A stretch of 64,000 nt of DNA from JBGPQJ01 sp963829485 (GTDB lineage Bacteria; Chloroflexota; Anaerolineae; Anaerolineales; Villigracilaceae), in contig CAWHIK010000008.1 of NCBI GenBank assembly GCA_963829485.1, positions 186,001 through 250,000 on the forward strand, written 5' to 3'. Shown piece by piece: positions 37,473 through 46,167 of this stretch. The stretch's first letter is position 1, and the number at the start of each line of letters is the position of its first letter. The notes below the pieces were generated by a model, which was given only the letters and a program-made list of their open reading frames with translations, was not told where the DNA came from and did no database searches. The translations under genes and the position numbers were made by a program.

Positions 37473-37501
37473 TGAAAAAGACGCGGGGTTGGCCGCGTCT
37501 T
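37473..37501 (-). terminator. Terminator after the PIN-TRAM gene
   Basis: Minus-strand AAGACGCGG / CCGCGTCTT with a 6-nt loop and T-run, between the PIN-TRAM gene and cysS. Confidence 0.85.
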
Positions 37502-37526
37502 GGAAGAGGCTTGGCGTCCAGGAATT

Positions 37527-38589
37527 TTAATCCTCGGGTTTGGCGAAGATCATCCTCCCTGCGGCGGTCTGCAGGACCTTGGAGACGGTCACCGTCTTAT
37601 TCTGGTTGAGGAATTTATTGCCATTCTCCACCACCACCATGGTGCCGTCGTCCATATAACCCACACCCTGGTTGGCTTCCTTGCCCTCCTGGATGATCTG
37701 AATGCTCATTAACTCACCGGGCAGCACCACGGACTTGACCGCATTGGCGAGCTCGTTGATATTCAGGATGGTCACTCCCTGCAGTTCCGCGACGCGGTTC
37801 AGGTTATAGTCGTTGGTCAGGATGGGACATTTCAACTGGCGGGCCAGGACCACCAGCTTGTCGTCCACCTCGCGCATGCCTTCCACATCGATGTCACTGA
37901 TGCGCACGGTGATATTGGGCTCTTTTTGCAGATCGCTCAACACTTCCATGCCGCGGCGTCCGCGCTGACGGCGCAGTCGAATCGGGCGAATCGGCGATGT
38001 ACTGCAGCTCGTTCAGCACAAAACGCGGGATGAGCAGCGAGCCGGGCAGGAATCCCGTCTTGGCAATGTCCGAGATGCGCCCGTCGATGATGACACTCGT
38101 ATCGAGCAGGATGGACTTTGACGGCTGGTAGCTGCCAGGCTGGGTGGGGTCGCCGCTGTGGCGCCCAAAGATCGAGCGCAGGACACCAATGATGTCCGAC
38201 TGGCGCATCACAAAAAGCATGATGCCAAAATACCCGAAGAACAACACCGAGACGAACGGCAGAATGTTCCCGAACGGGTCGGGCAGGGTTGAGAGGGGAA
38301 AGGTCAACAGGGCGGCGATGATCAGACCGGAAACCAGGCCGATCAGCGCTGAAAAAAGCGTCTCCGGGGAGACACGCTTCATTAATGACCGCAAGCCGCG
38401 AGCGGGGCGGGTGGTGAAATAGGGAGTAACGACCAGTCCAAAAAGTGCGCCTACCAGTGTGAGGACAACGGTATACAACGCGACATTTGTATCGCTTCCC
38501 CCCAGATTTCCAAGCCAGTACCCGACGTAGCCTCCAATGAATGCGAATACAAAAAGGCCAACGATGCGCGCAATAAAATCAGCGCTCAT
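37527..38589 (-). CDS. PIN-TRAM domain membrane protein (YacL-like), one frameshift
   Basis: About 353 residues after correction. Four TM helices lie in residues 1-130 (IVGLFVFAFIGGYVGYWLG; LYTVVLTLVGALFGLVVTPYF; LIGLVSGLIIAALLTF; LPFVSVLFFGYFGIMLFVM). The PIN nuclease domain follows (ILLDTSVIIDGRISDI, CPILTNDYNLNRVAELQGV), then a TRAM RNA-binding domain (GVGYMDDGTMVVVENG). This is the B. subtilis YacL architecture. The frame breaks near 37978: one extra base in TCGACTGCG; the corrected segment reads DSLRRQRGRRGMEVL. Membrane-tethered ribonuclease is the likely role. Confidence 0.9.
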
Positions 38590-38811
38590 GGATAACTCCT
38601 TTCAAGATAAGTGCGAAAATAAATTTGGTTCTATTAAATAAAAATGAATAAAACCTGCCTTCATGATAGCATGTCTTCCAATTAGCGTCAAATACATCCA
38701 AAACACCGATTATGGCAACAAATCATCACGTCTATCCGCACATCTCTGCAGGAAAAAGCACAATCGTCAAGAGTATAATAGACCTGCTTTATTGGTAGCT
38801 CAGGAGACCTC

Positions 38812-39786
38812 ATGGCCATCGACCGATTTGGACGACGTATCCATTATTTACGAATTTCCCTTACCGACCACTGCAACCTGCGCTGCATCTACTGCATGCC
38901 CGAGGAACAGGTCTTCCGCCCAAATGCGGATTTGATGCAGGATGACGAAATTCTCCTGCTCACCCGCCTGTTCGCCAGACTTGGATTTGACAAAATCCGC
39001 CTGACCGGAGGCGAACCGACCGTGCGCGCCAACGTGGTGGATATCGTCCGCGGCATTGCCTCCACGCCGGGTATCAAATCCGTCTCGATGACGACCAACG
39101 GCGTGCTGCTCTCGCGTTTGGCACAGCCGCTGAAGGAAGCCGGTTTGCAGCGGGTCAACGTCAGCATCGACACCCTCAACCCCGAAAAATTCAAACGTCT
39201 CACCCGCTGGGGGAAACTGGAGGACGTCTGGAAGGGGATCCTCGCTGCGGAGCAGGCCGGCTTGAGCCCGGTCAAACTCAACGCCGTGGTCGTTAAAGGG
39301 TACAACGAGGAGGATGCGGTTGATCTCGCCGCTCTCACCGTCGACCGCCCATGGCAGATCCGCTTTATCGAGATGATGCCCTTCGCCGGGGTGACCGACC
39401 TGCAGACCAGCCAGTTGATCACCGCCGCGCATATACAGAAGCAGATCGAAAGCGAGTTCGGCCCGTTGGAGGCCACGAACGATTACGACGGCGAAGCGCG
39501 CATTTTCCGCATCCCCGGAGCAAAAGGCGAGATCGGATTCATCTCATCAGTCACCGTGCCGTTCTGCGCCGCCTGCACCCGCGCCCGCCTCACAGCCGAC
39601 GGGGTTCTGCGCATGTGCCTGCTCCGTGAAAAGGAGATCGACCTGTTGACTCCCCTGCGGACCGGCGCAACGCTGGACGACCTGCGGGACATGATCCTGC
39701 AAGGCGTGTGGGACAAACCCTGGGGGCACGGCCTGGCCGACGGGCTTATCCCGCTTAATCGCGCCATGAACGAGATAGGGGGATAG
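38812..39786 (+). CDS. moaA: GTP 3',8-cyclase (molybdenum cofactor biosynthesis)
   Basis: A 324-residue radical SAM enzyme. The SAM cluster motif is CNLRCIYCMPEE near residue 24, IRLTGGEPTVR follows, and the second cluster is FCAACTRARLTADGVLRMCL near residue 255. It ends in GlyGly, the C-terminal motif needed for MoaA/MoaC chemistry. It turns GTP into 3',8-cyclo-dihydro-GTP. Other moa genes are not in the window. A TATAAT lies at 38774-38779, 33 bp before the start, without an obvious -35. Stop and the next ATG are adjacent. Confidence 0.96.
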   Translation: MAIDRFGRRIHYLRISLTDHCNLRCIYCMPEEQVFRPNADLMQDDEILLLTRLFARLGFDKIRLTGGEPTVRANVVDIVRGIASTPGIKSVSMTTNGVLLSRLAQPLKEAGLQRVNVSIDTLNPEKFKRLTRWGKLEDVWKGILAAEQAGLSPVKLNAVVVKGYNEEDAVDLAALTVDRPWQIRFIEMMPFAGVTDLQTSQLITAAHIQKQIESEFGPLEATNDYDGEARIFRIPGAKGEIGFISSVTVPFCAACTRARLTADGVLRMCLLREKEIDLLTPLRTGATLDDLRDMILQGVWDKPWGHGLADGLIPLNRAMNEIGG

Positions 39787-40512
39787 ATGGTTTCACCGAA
39801 TGGTATCCGCGCGATTTTCTTCGATCTCGACGGAACCCTGCGCTTCAACCGCCCGTCAGGCCGCGACTATTTCATGGATTATGCGGCCACACTTGGCGTG
39901 CCGACCTCGCTCGACCAGCGTGGTCTCGTCTGGCGCTGGGAGCACTACTACTGGGCCAATTCCAACGATCTGCTCAATGACTTAGCAAAATACCCGGAAC
40001 GCGATGCCTTCTGGTTGAACTACAGCCGCCTCCAGCTCATCAAGATGGGTTGTACTGTTGAACAGGCGGAGCAGCTTGCTCCAATCGTCCATGCCTATAT
40101 GAATGAGAACTATAAACCTGAAAACTGGGTGGACCCGGCGACTTACGACCTGCTGGCTGAACTGAAGGCAGCAGGTTACCTACTGGGTGTCATCTCCAAC
40201 CGTGATATGCCATTCGACGAAGAACTGGCCCAGCTTGGGCTGGATGAGTATTTCACATTGTCGATTTCCGGCGGGGAGGCAGGCTCCAAAAAACCTGAGG
40301 CGGGGATATTTAACTATGCCCTGAAGCGTGCTGACACTCGACCTGATCAAACCATGTATGTGGGCGATAACTATTTCGCGGATGTGGTTGGCGCGCGTAA
40401 TGCTGGCCTTCATCCCGTGCTGCTGGACATTGGAGGGATATTCCACCAGCCCGGCTGCCCTAGCATCAAAACATTGGGGGAAATACCCGGCATCCTTGGT
40501 TATGCCAAGTAA
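39787..40512 (+). CDS. HAD-family hydrolase
   Basis: A 241-residue haloacid-dehalogenase phosphatase: FFDLDGTLRF (nucleophile Asp), LGVISNRD (motif II), GSKKPEAGIF (motif III Lys) and YVGDNYFADVVGARNAG (motif IV). A helical cap lies between residues 20 and 110. Starts directly after the moaA stop, so it is co-transcribed. Substrate unknown. Confidence 0.88.
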   Translation: MVSPNGIRAIFFDLDGTLRFNRPSGRDYFMDYAATLGVPTSLDQRGLVWRWEHYYWANSNDLLNDLAKYPERDAFWLNYSRLQLIKMGCTVEQAEQLAPIVHAYMNENYKPENWVDPATYDLLAELKAAGYLLGVISNRDMPFDEELAQLGLDEYFTLSISGGEAGSKKPEAGIFNYALKRADTRPDQTMYVGDNYFADVVGARNAGLHPVLLDIGGIFHQPGCPSIKTLGEIPGILGYAK

Positions 40513-40550
40513 TGCAGGACTGAAATCAATCTTATGACGGGGGTTTTCCT

Positions 40551-41900
40551 ATGGCTCATGAACAAAAACTGATTCGAACGGTGCGCGTACTTAACGAGCA
40601 GGCGGTGGGTGTGCTTGCAAACCTGATGTCGGCCATTTCCGATGAAGCCGGCTCGGTGGGGGATATCCGCATGATCACCGAGACTTCCGGCCATGTGGTG
40701 CGTGATATCACGGTGTATGCCGACGACCTGGTGAAAATGGAATCGATCATCGAAGCCATGCGTCGGAACCCGGGCACGAAAATAATGGCGGTGCGCGATG
40801 AAGTGCTCCAACTTCACGAAAAGGGAAAGATCGCCATCCGCTCGAGATATAAAATCAATTCGATGGAGACCCTGCGCCGTGTGTACACCCCGGGCGTGGC
40901 TGAAGTTTGCATGAAGATAGCCAAGGACCCCTCGCTGGCCCGCCTGTATACGTCCACCAGCCACATGGTGGCCATTGTCACCGACGGAACCGCCGTGCTC
41001 GGACTGGGAGACATCGGTCCTCTGGCCGGGATGCCTGTCATGGAAGGCAAGGCCATGCTGATGGAGTCATTGGTCGGCCTGTCGGGAATGCCAATCTTGT
41101 TGAACACCAAGGACACCGACCGGATCGTGGAAACCGTCGCTGCCATCGCGCCCACATTCGCGGCCATCCAGCTGGAGGACATCTCCGCGCCGCGCTGCTT
41201 CGAGATCGAAGAACGCCTGCAGAACATGCTCGATATCCCGGTCATGCACGACGATCAGCACGGCACGGCCGTGGTCGTCACCGCCGCGTTGACCGTTGCC
41301 GCACGCACCACCGGCGTAGATTTAAACAAAGCAGTTATCGGGCAGATCGGCCTCGGTGCTGCAGGTTACGCCATCGCGAAAATGCTCATGCGCCTGACAG
41401 GGAACAAGGTGCTCGGCGCTGATTTAGCTGAGGATGCCCTGAAACGACTGGAAGACGCAGGGGGAAAACGCTCGGATCTCAAAGAAATCATGGCGACCTG
41501 TGACATCGTCATCGCCACCACCGGCGCGCCGGGCTTGATCAAACCGGACATGGTTCGCCCGGCACAGATCATCCTTGCCCTCTCCAACCCCGTGCCGGAG
41601 ATCGACCCGGAGGTCGCTTTGAAACGCGGAGCCGCGTTCGCCGCCGATGGCAAATCCGTCAACAACGTGCTCGGCTTCCCGGGCATCTTCCGCGGCGCAG
41701 TGGACACGTACGCTCCGCGCATCACGCACGAGATGCTGGTTGCCGCCGCCCAGGCCATCGCGGACATGACCCCCGAAGGGAACCTGGTGCCCAGCCCTCT
41801 GGACAAAAATGTCCACCGGGCGGTCGCCCGGGCGGTCGCTGAAACCGCCATCCGACAGGGCATCGCCAGGGCAGAGTACGTACCTTACGTGGAGGAATAA
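40551..41900 (+). CDS. NAD(P)-dependent malic enzyme with N-terminal ACT domain
   Basis: A 449-residue enzyme. Residues 1-80 are an ACT-like regulatory domain (TVRVLNEQAVGVLANLMSAI). Then RRVYTPGVAEVC, VMEGKAMLMESLVG (catalytic Lys), VMHDDQHGTAVV (metal site) and IGQIGLGAAGYAIAKML (NAD-binding). It converts malate to pyruvate, CO2 and NAD(P)H. The ACT domain suggests allosteric control by an amino acid, an arrangement seen in some Gram-positive malic enzymes. Ends at a strong terminator. Confidence 0.93.
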   Translation: MAHEQKLIRTVRVLNEQAVGVLANLMSAISDEAGSVGDIRMITETSGHVVRDITVYADDLVKMESIIEAMRRNPGTKIMAVRDEVLQLHEKGKIAIRSRYKINSMETLRRVYTPGVAEVCMKIAKDPSLARLYTSTSHMVAIVTDGTAVLGLGDIGPLAGMPVMEGKAMLMESLVGLSGMPILLNTKDTDRIVETVAAIAPTFAAIQLEDISAPRCFEIEERLQNMLDIPVMHDDQHGTAVVVTAALTVAARTTGVDLNKAVIGQIGLGAAGYAIAKMLMRLTGNKVLGADLAEDALKRLEDAGGKRSDLKEIMATCDIVIATTGAPGLIKPDMVRPAQIILALSNPVPEIDPEVALKRGAAFAADGKSVNNVLGFPGIFRGAVDTYAPRITHEMLVAAAQAIADMTPEGNLVPSPLDKNVHRAVARAVAETAIRQGIARAEYVPYVEE

Positions 41901-41940
41901 AAAACTTCCGCAGGTGTGGACACCTGCGGAAGTTTTATTT
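41901..41940. terminator. Bidirectional terminator
   Basis: AAAACTTCCGCAGGTGT / ACACCTGCGGAAGTTTT, 17-bp perfect stem with a 2-nt centre, between the malic enzyme and the convergent aminotransferase. Confidence 0.95.
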
Positions 41941-43176
41941 TTATTTATTTCCGTTCTTGTGAATCAGGTCCTGAAGAGTCAATCCCAGCCGCGTCATCCC
42001 CTCTCGAATATTTTCCGGAGTGGAGTAGGAGAAGTTAATGCGCATGGTATTTAGCCCGCCGCCGTTGGGGTGGAACGGACCTCCCGGCACGAACGCCACC
42101 TTCTGATTGAGCGCCACCTTGAGCACGTCGGCTGCGTCCATCTCGGGAGGGAGGATTCCCCACAGGAACATGCCCCCTTCCGGATGAGTCCAGCGCGTCT
42201 CCTTAGGCCAGACTTCCTCCATCGTCTCCATCATCACGTCACGGCGTTCCTTGTAGACCTGGCGGATGAATTTGACATGTTCATCCAGAAAGCCGCCTTT
42301 CGCCACTTCGAAGGCCACGACCTGGTTGAAGGTGGCCGTATGCAGGTCCGCTGCCTGTTTCGCCATCACCAGCTTGCGGATGACCTGCGCCGGCGCGATA
42401 ACCCACGCCAGGCGGATGCCCGGCGCCAGCAGCTTGGAGAATGTGCTCAGGTAAATAACGTTGCCGGTAAACGTAGCCTCGTCGCCGCGATATTGCGCAT
42501 CCAATGATACGACCGAGGGCAGGTGGTCGCCCTCATAGCGGAGTTGGCCATACGGGTCGTCCTCGATGATCGGCACGCCGTACCTGTCAGCCAGTTCCAC
42601 CAGCCGCATACGCCGCTCCAGGCTGAGGGTGGTTCCGCTCGGGTTCTGGAAATTGGGCAGGATGTAGATGAACTTTGGGCCGATGCGCAGCGCTTTTTCT
42701 AGCTCATCCACGACCATCCCGTTTTCATCCGAAGGGACGGAGATGTACTGGGCGCCGTAGGCATTCCAGGCTTGAATTGCACCGAGATAAGTGGGGGATT
42801 CAACCACGATATGGTCGCCCTGGTTGATGAACAGCCTGCCGAGTAGATCAAGCGCCTGCTGAGAACCGGATGTAATCAGGATATTTTCGGCGGTGATATT
42901 GACACTGTAGCGGGCGGTGTGGCGGGCGATCATCTCCCGCAGAGGATAAAAGCCTTCTGTCGTACCGTATTGCAGCGCCTGGGCCCCGTTATTTTCCAAA
43001 ACGGAGATACAGGCTTCTTTAAACTGCTTGACCGGAAAAACTTCCGGCGCGGGCAATCCTCCTGCAAAGGAGATGATGTCCGGCTGCTCGGTCAATTTGA
43101 GCAGTTCACGGATCACCGAACTCCCCATCCGCGAAGTGCGGTTTGCATAGCGGTATTCCCAGGGTGTTTGAAGCAT
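41941..43176 (-). CDS. PLP-dependent aminotransferase (LysN/MocR-type class I)
   Basis: A 411-residue fold-type I aminotransferase: IISFAGGLPAPEVFP, ALQYGTTEGFYPLR, ILITSGSQQALDLLGR, ILPNFQNPSGTTLS, EDDPYGQLRY and STFSKLLAPGIRLAW with the PLP Lys. This is the 2-aminoadipate/valine-pyruvate aminotransferase group (LysN, AvtA-like); specificity is not determined. ATG at 43176 follows AAGGAG. Its leader contains an intrinsic terminator about 110 nt upstream. Confidence 0.92.
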   Translation of the reverse strand: MLQTPWEYRYANRTSRMGSSVIRELLKLTEQPDIISFAGGLPAPEVFPVKQFKEACISVLENNGAQALQYGTTEGFYPLREMIARHTARYSVNITAENILITSGSQQALDLLGRLFINQGDHIVVESPTYLGAIQAWNAYGAQYISVPSDENGMVVDELEKALRIGPKFIYILPNFQNPSGTTLSLERRMRLVELADRYGVPIIEDDPYGQLRYEGDHLPSVVSLDAQYRGDEATFTGNVIYLSTFSKLLAPGIRLAWVIAPAQVIRKLVMAKQAADLHTATFNQVVAFEVAKGGFLDEHVKFIRQVYKERRDVMMETMEEVWPKETRWTHPEGGMFLWGILPPEMDAADVLKVALNQKVAFVPGGPFHPNGGGLNTMRINFSYSTPENIREGMTRLGLTLQDLIHKNGNK

Positions 43177-43287
43177 TCTTACTCCTTATAAACGGTGAGT
43201 ATCCGAAAAATGGTACACAATATTATTTCTTATCAATTTACTTAGGAAGTGTATCGGCAAAAACAGGAACTCTCCTTTCGCCAGGAC

Positions 43288-43325
43288 TAAAAAAGCCTGA
43301 CAGGTGTGGTTGCACCCGTCAGGCT
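43288..43325 (-). terminator. Intrinsic terminator in the leader of the aminotransferase gene
   Basis: Minus-strand AGCCTGAC-GGGTG / CACCT-GTCAGGCT followed by TTTTTT. There is no gene upstream on this strand for it to terminate, so it either ends a short RNA or works as an attenuator. Confidence 0.75.
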
Positions 43326-43385
43326 CGCCTGAGTTCACGTAATAAGCAGGACGCCAAGAATTAACATCCGTCGCATTTCGACTTA

Positions 43386-43414
43386 ATCTTACCCACTTTT
43401 GCCTTTCTGCGCAA
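43386..43414 (-). promoter_or_regulatory. Candidate promoter for the attenuated leader
   Basis: Minus-strand TTGCGC and TAAGAT with a 17-bp spacer; transcript would run about 90 nt to the terminator. Confidence 0.4.
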
Positions 43415-43500
43415 CCGACAAAAAAGTATGCGATGCGTGACCTCATGGCTCAAGCTGCCTGTATAATGGGTTCAATACATTCCACATCCTGGAGGCTTCC

Positions 43501-44688
43501 ATGCCCGAACCGACATCACCCCACCCTCAGGTTGCAGCCTGGCTTGCCCACATCCGCGCTCTGGCTGTGGATATTGGTCCGCGCGGCTCGACGCGTGAGG
43601 GAGAACGCAAGGGCGCTGAGTATGCCCAGATGCAGTTCGAGAAATTCGGATTGAAACCAATCTGGGAATCCTTCAAAAGCGCGCGGTCCATCTTCCAGCC
43701 GCACCTGGTCGGCGCACTGTTGATGCTACTCGCCTTTGCCATCTTCCCCCTTGGCGGCAGGACGACTGCGATCATCGCAGCGTTGCTATCCATTCTTGTG
43801 CTGATTTCTGAGCTTCAGGAACTCGGCTTTCAAAACAATCTTTATCGCATGATTCTCCCCAAGGGAGACAGCCAGAATGTGCATGCCGTCGTTCAGCCGG
43901 CAGGCGAACATATGCAGGATTTGATACTCGTGGGGCATCTTGATTCGCAGCGTACACCGCTCATCTTCCGCACGCCCGCCTGGGTCAAAGCCTATGACCG
44001 CTTCACCACAGTTCTATTCATCACTTTTATCCTGCAGGTCGCCCTGTATTCATTAGCCATTTTCTTCCCGTGGAGTTGGATCTGGTACGTCACTATCCCT
44101 ACTGCTATCTGCTCTGTGTTACTGGCCGCTCTGTGCATCCAGGCTGACTCCACGCCTTTCACTGCCGGGGCAAACGACAATGCGACCGCCGCCGGCATGG
44201 TGCTGACTCTGGCAGAGCAGTTCGCCAAGAATCCTCTTCAACACACACGGGTGTTCGCTATCTGCACCGGTTGCGAGGAGGTGCAGCACTACGGCATGAT
44301 CGATTGGTATCAACGCCACCGGGCGGAGTTAAAAAATCCCCGCGCCGTGGTATTCGAGATGCTGGGCTGCGCCGGTCCTGCCTGGTTGACCAAGGAGGGA
44401 ATCATCGTCCCGTTCAAGGCGGATGCCGGGATGGTGGCGTTGATCGAACACCTCGCCCGCGAACATCCCGAGTGGGGAGCCTACGAGACGAAAATCAGCG
44501 GCGGGAACACGGAAATGGCGGACGCGGTCCGCGTCAATGTGCCGGCCATCACGCTGTTCGGCATGACCCGTGAGGGAGTCGCGCCCTACTGGCACCAAGT
44601 GGAGGATACTTTCGACAAGATGGACCCGGTCGTGATGGAAAAGACCTGGAACCTGGTGACTGCATTCATTCTGGAATTAGATAAGTAA
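43501..44688 (+). CDS. Membrane-embedded M28-family metallopeptidase
   Basis: A 395-residue protein. Zinc ligands are visible in ILVGHLDSQ (His, Asp), TAGANDNATAAG (Asp), CTGCEEVQHYG (catalytic and binding Glu), VFEMLGCAG and the late His in YWHQVEDTFDK. Two TM helices precede the first ligand (residues 65-105) and two more (FTTVLFITFILQVALYSLAI; WYVTIPTAICSVLLAALCI) lie between the first and second zinc ligands. Both hairpins leave the ligands on the same side. M28 members are aminopeptidases or cyclotransferases; substrate unknown. Confidence 0.85.
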   Translation: MPEPTSPHPQVAAWLAHIRALAVDIGPRGSTREGERKGAEYAQMQFEKFGLKPIWESFKSARSIFQPHLVGALLMLLAFAIFPLGGRTTAIIAALLSILVLISELQELGFQNNLYRMILPKGDSQNVHAVVQPAGEHMQDLILVGHLDSQRTPLIFRTPAWVKAYDRFTTVLFITFILQVALYSLAIFFPWSWIWYVTIPTAICSVLLAALCIQADSTPFTAGANDNATAAGMVLTLAEQFAKNPLQHTRVFAICTGCEEVQHYGMIDWYQRHRAELKNPRAVVFEMLGCAGPAWLTKEGIIVPFKADAGMVALIEHLAREHPEWGAYETKISGGNTEMADAVRVNVPAITLFGMTREGVAPYWHQVEDTFDKMDPVVMEKTWNLVTAFILELDK

Positions 44689-44728
44689 ACAAAAGTCCCC
44701 GTCCTAATCAACGGGGACTTTTGTTTAC
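44685..44728. terminator. Bidirectional terminator containing both stop codons
   Basis: GTAAACAAAAGTCCCCGT / ACGGGGACTTTTGTTTAC, 18-bp perfect stem with an 8-nt loop. The TAA of the M28 gene and the stop of the convergent YdeI gene both lie in the stem. Confidence 0.95.
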
Positions 44729-45303
44729 TTCAAGCCAAGTTCCCTGCCAAGTTCAAAGGTCTCGATCAGCTCTTTGAGGCGCTTCAAACGCGTTTCTTCC
44801 TTTTTCGCACTGACCACCCACGAAACAGGCTGCCTCTGCCGGGAGGGAGGCAGCTGGTTGAAGAACTTCCATGCTTTCGCATTTTTCCTTATCGCCGTCA
44901 AAATTTCATCCGGGATGGGAATCTCCCCGCGCCGGACACCCTGTGCAAATTCATTCGAGGATTCCCGCGCACTGGGGTCGTAGGTTGCAAGGCCGGCCGG
45001 GGTCATCCGGTCTGACTTGATGAGTTTCTCCATTCTTTTCTTGTTCGACTCCGACCAGTAACTGCCTTCGCGGCGGGGATTGAATTTGCGGGCATACTTC
45101 TCGTCGTCGATACGCTGAATGATGCTGTCGATCCAGCCAAAGCATAAGGCTTCCTCGACGGATTCCTCGTACCCGATGCCTTTTCTGCCACTGACCGGCT
45201 TGAAAAACACCAGCCAGATTTCCTTTTCGTCAGCGTGGTGGTCTTCCAGCCATGCCCGCCATTCATCCTTATTTTTAACAATGAGGGATTTTTCAATTTT
45301 CAT
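44725..45303 (-). CDS. YdeI/OmpD-associated family protein
   Basis: A 192-residue protein with the family signatures WLEDHHADEKEIWLVFFK, EALCFGWIDS, YARKFNPRREGSYWSE and PSRQRQPVSWVVSAKKEETR, where the last is the C-terminal YdeI helix bundle. The family is linked to bacteriocin or peptide resistance in some species, with no known chemistry. Its stop lies in the terminator shared with the M28 gene. Confidence 0.9.
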   Translation of the reverse strand: MKIEKSLIVKNKDEWRAWLEDHHADEKEIWLVFFKPVSGRKGIGYEESVEEALCFGWIDSIIQRIDDEKYARKFNPRREGSYWSESNKKRMEKLIKSDRMTPAGLATYDPSARESSNEFAQGVRRGEIPIPDEILTAIRKNAKAWKFFNQLPPSRQRQPVSWVVSAKKEETRLKRLKELIETFELGRELGLK

Positions 45304-45352
45304 CGGGTTGACGCCTCAGGAATTTCAGAGAAAAAAGATAATCCATGAAATG

Positions 45353-46159
45353 CTAGCTTTCCAGGCTGATCTCAACAATTCGGTCGAGGCGGAAGGTGCG
45401 TTCGCTTTTACGCAGGTGGCAGAATGCGCGCAGGTAGATGTAATCTGCCAGTCCCATCACCTGGATGGGGGTGACCAGTCGCGTCGTGCGCTTGCCTCCC
45501 TTATCGATGTAGGTGAGGCTCAAGCGCCTGCCTCCATAGATCGCCTCACCCAGCGCCGTTGGGAGCTGGATGCCGTCGTTCGGCCAGGCCGGGGAATTGT
45601 ACAGGCCGATGAAATCCTCCAGCGTCTTCCCGGTTCCCTTGAACGAATCCATCATCCCGAAAAAGACACCTTTCATGGTCAGGGCATCCGCCAGCGCGCG
45701 ATGCGCCTCGGGATTCTGGACATTGAAATACTCGGCGACCGAAGCAAGTGTGTAGGAGGGGAGATCGAAATGTTCGCGGGCAACCAGCAGCGTATCGATC
45801 AGGTTAGGCGCCTGGATCTCAGCCCCAAGACGGCGGAACTCGCTGTCGAGGAACTGCAGGTCGAAGCGGGCATTGTGACAGACGATGACTGCTCCCCGCA
45901 GCCGCGCCTCCACATCGGGGGCAATCTCCGCGAAGGTGGGCGCATCCTGCAGGTCCACATCGCTCAGGCCATTGGTGCTGGCGGCTGCTGGAGAAAGCGG
46001 CCGCTCCGGGTTGACCAGTTGCTGGTAGGTGGCCTTGATGCGCTTCCCCACCGTCAGGACGATGCCTACCTCGCAGATACGGTCGCCAAACCAGGGTGAG
46101 AGGCCGGTGGTCTCAAGGTCGAGAAAAGCAAAGCGGGCGTTGGACAAGTCGAGGGTCAT
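45353..46159 (-). CDS. DEDDh exonuclease fused to a C-terminal WYL domain
   Basis: A 268-residue protein. Residues 1-180 are a DnaQ-type 3'-5' exonuclease: FAFLDLETTGLSP (Asp, Glu), IVCHNARFDLQFL (Asp) and EAHRALADAL (His, Asp), the full DEDDh set. Residues about 205-268 (RLSLTYIDKGGKRTTRLVTPIQVMG, YLRAFCHLRKSERTFRLDRI) match the WYL ligand-sensing fold. WYL domains usually sit in transcription factors; here one may gate a nuclease. Possibly co-transcribed with the downstream-lying ADA and flavoprotein genes on the same strand. Confidence 0.85.
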   Translation of the reverse strand: MTLDLSNARFAFLDLETTGLSPWFGDRICEVGIVLTVGKRIKATYQQLVNPERPLSPAAASTNGLSDVDLQDAPTFAEIAPDVEARLRGAVIVCHNARFDLQFLDSEFRRLGAEIQAPNLIDTLLVAREHFDLPSYTLASVAEYFNVQNPEAHRALADALTMKGVFFGMMDSFKGTGKTLEDFIGLYNSPAWPNDGIQLPTALGEAIYGGRRLSLTYIDKGGKRTTRLVTPIQVMGLADYIYLRAFCHLRKSERTFRLDRIVEISLES

Positions 46160-46167
46160 GGCTCGGG

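Larger units (their letters stand above)
43177..43500. other. Divergent intergenic region (324 bp)
   Basis: No gene is supported. It holds a minus-strand candidate promoter, a minus-strand intrinsic terminator, and a plus-strand -10 box (TATAAT, 43462-43467) for the M28 peptidase. One 86-codon minus ORF spans the terminator and looks like a chance frame. Confidence 0.7.

Noticed and set aside
43186..43446. 86-codon minus-strand open frame upstream of the aminotransferase
   Set aside because: It runs through the intrinsic terminator and shows no family resemblance.
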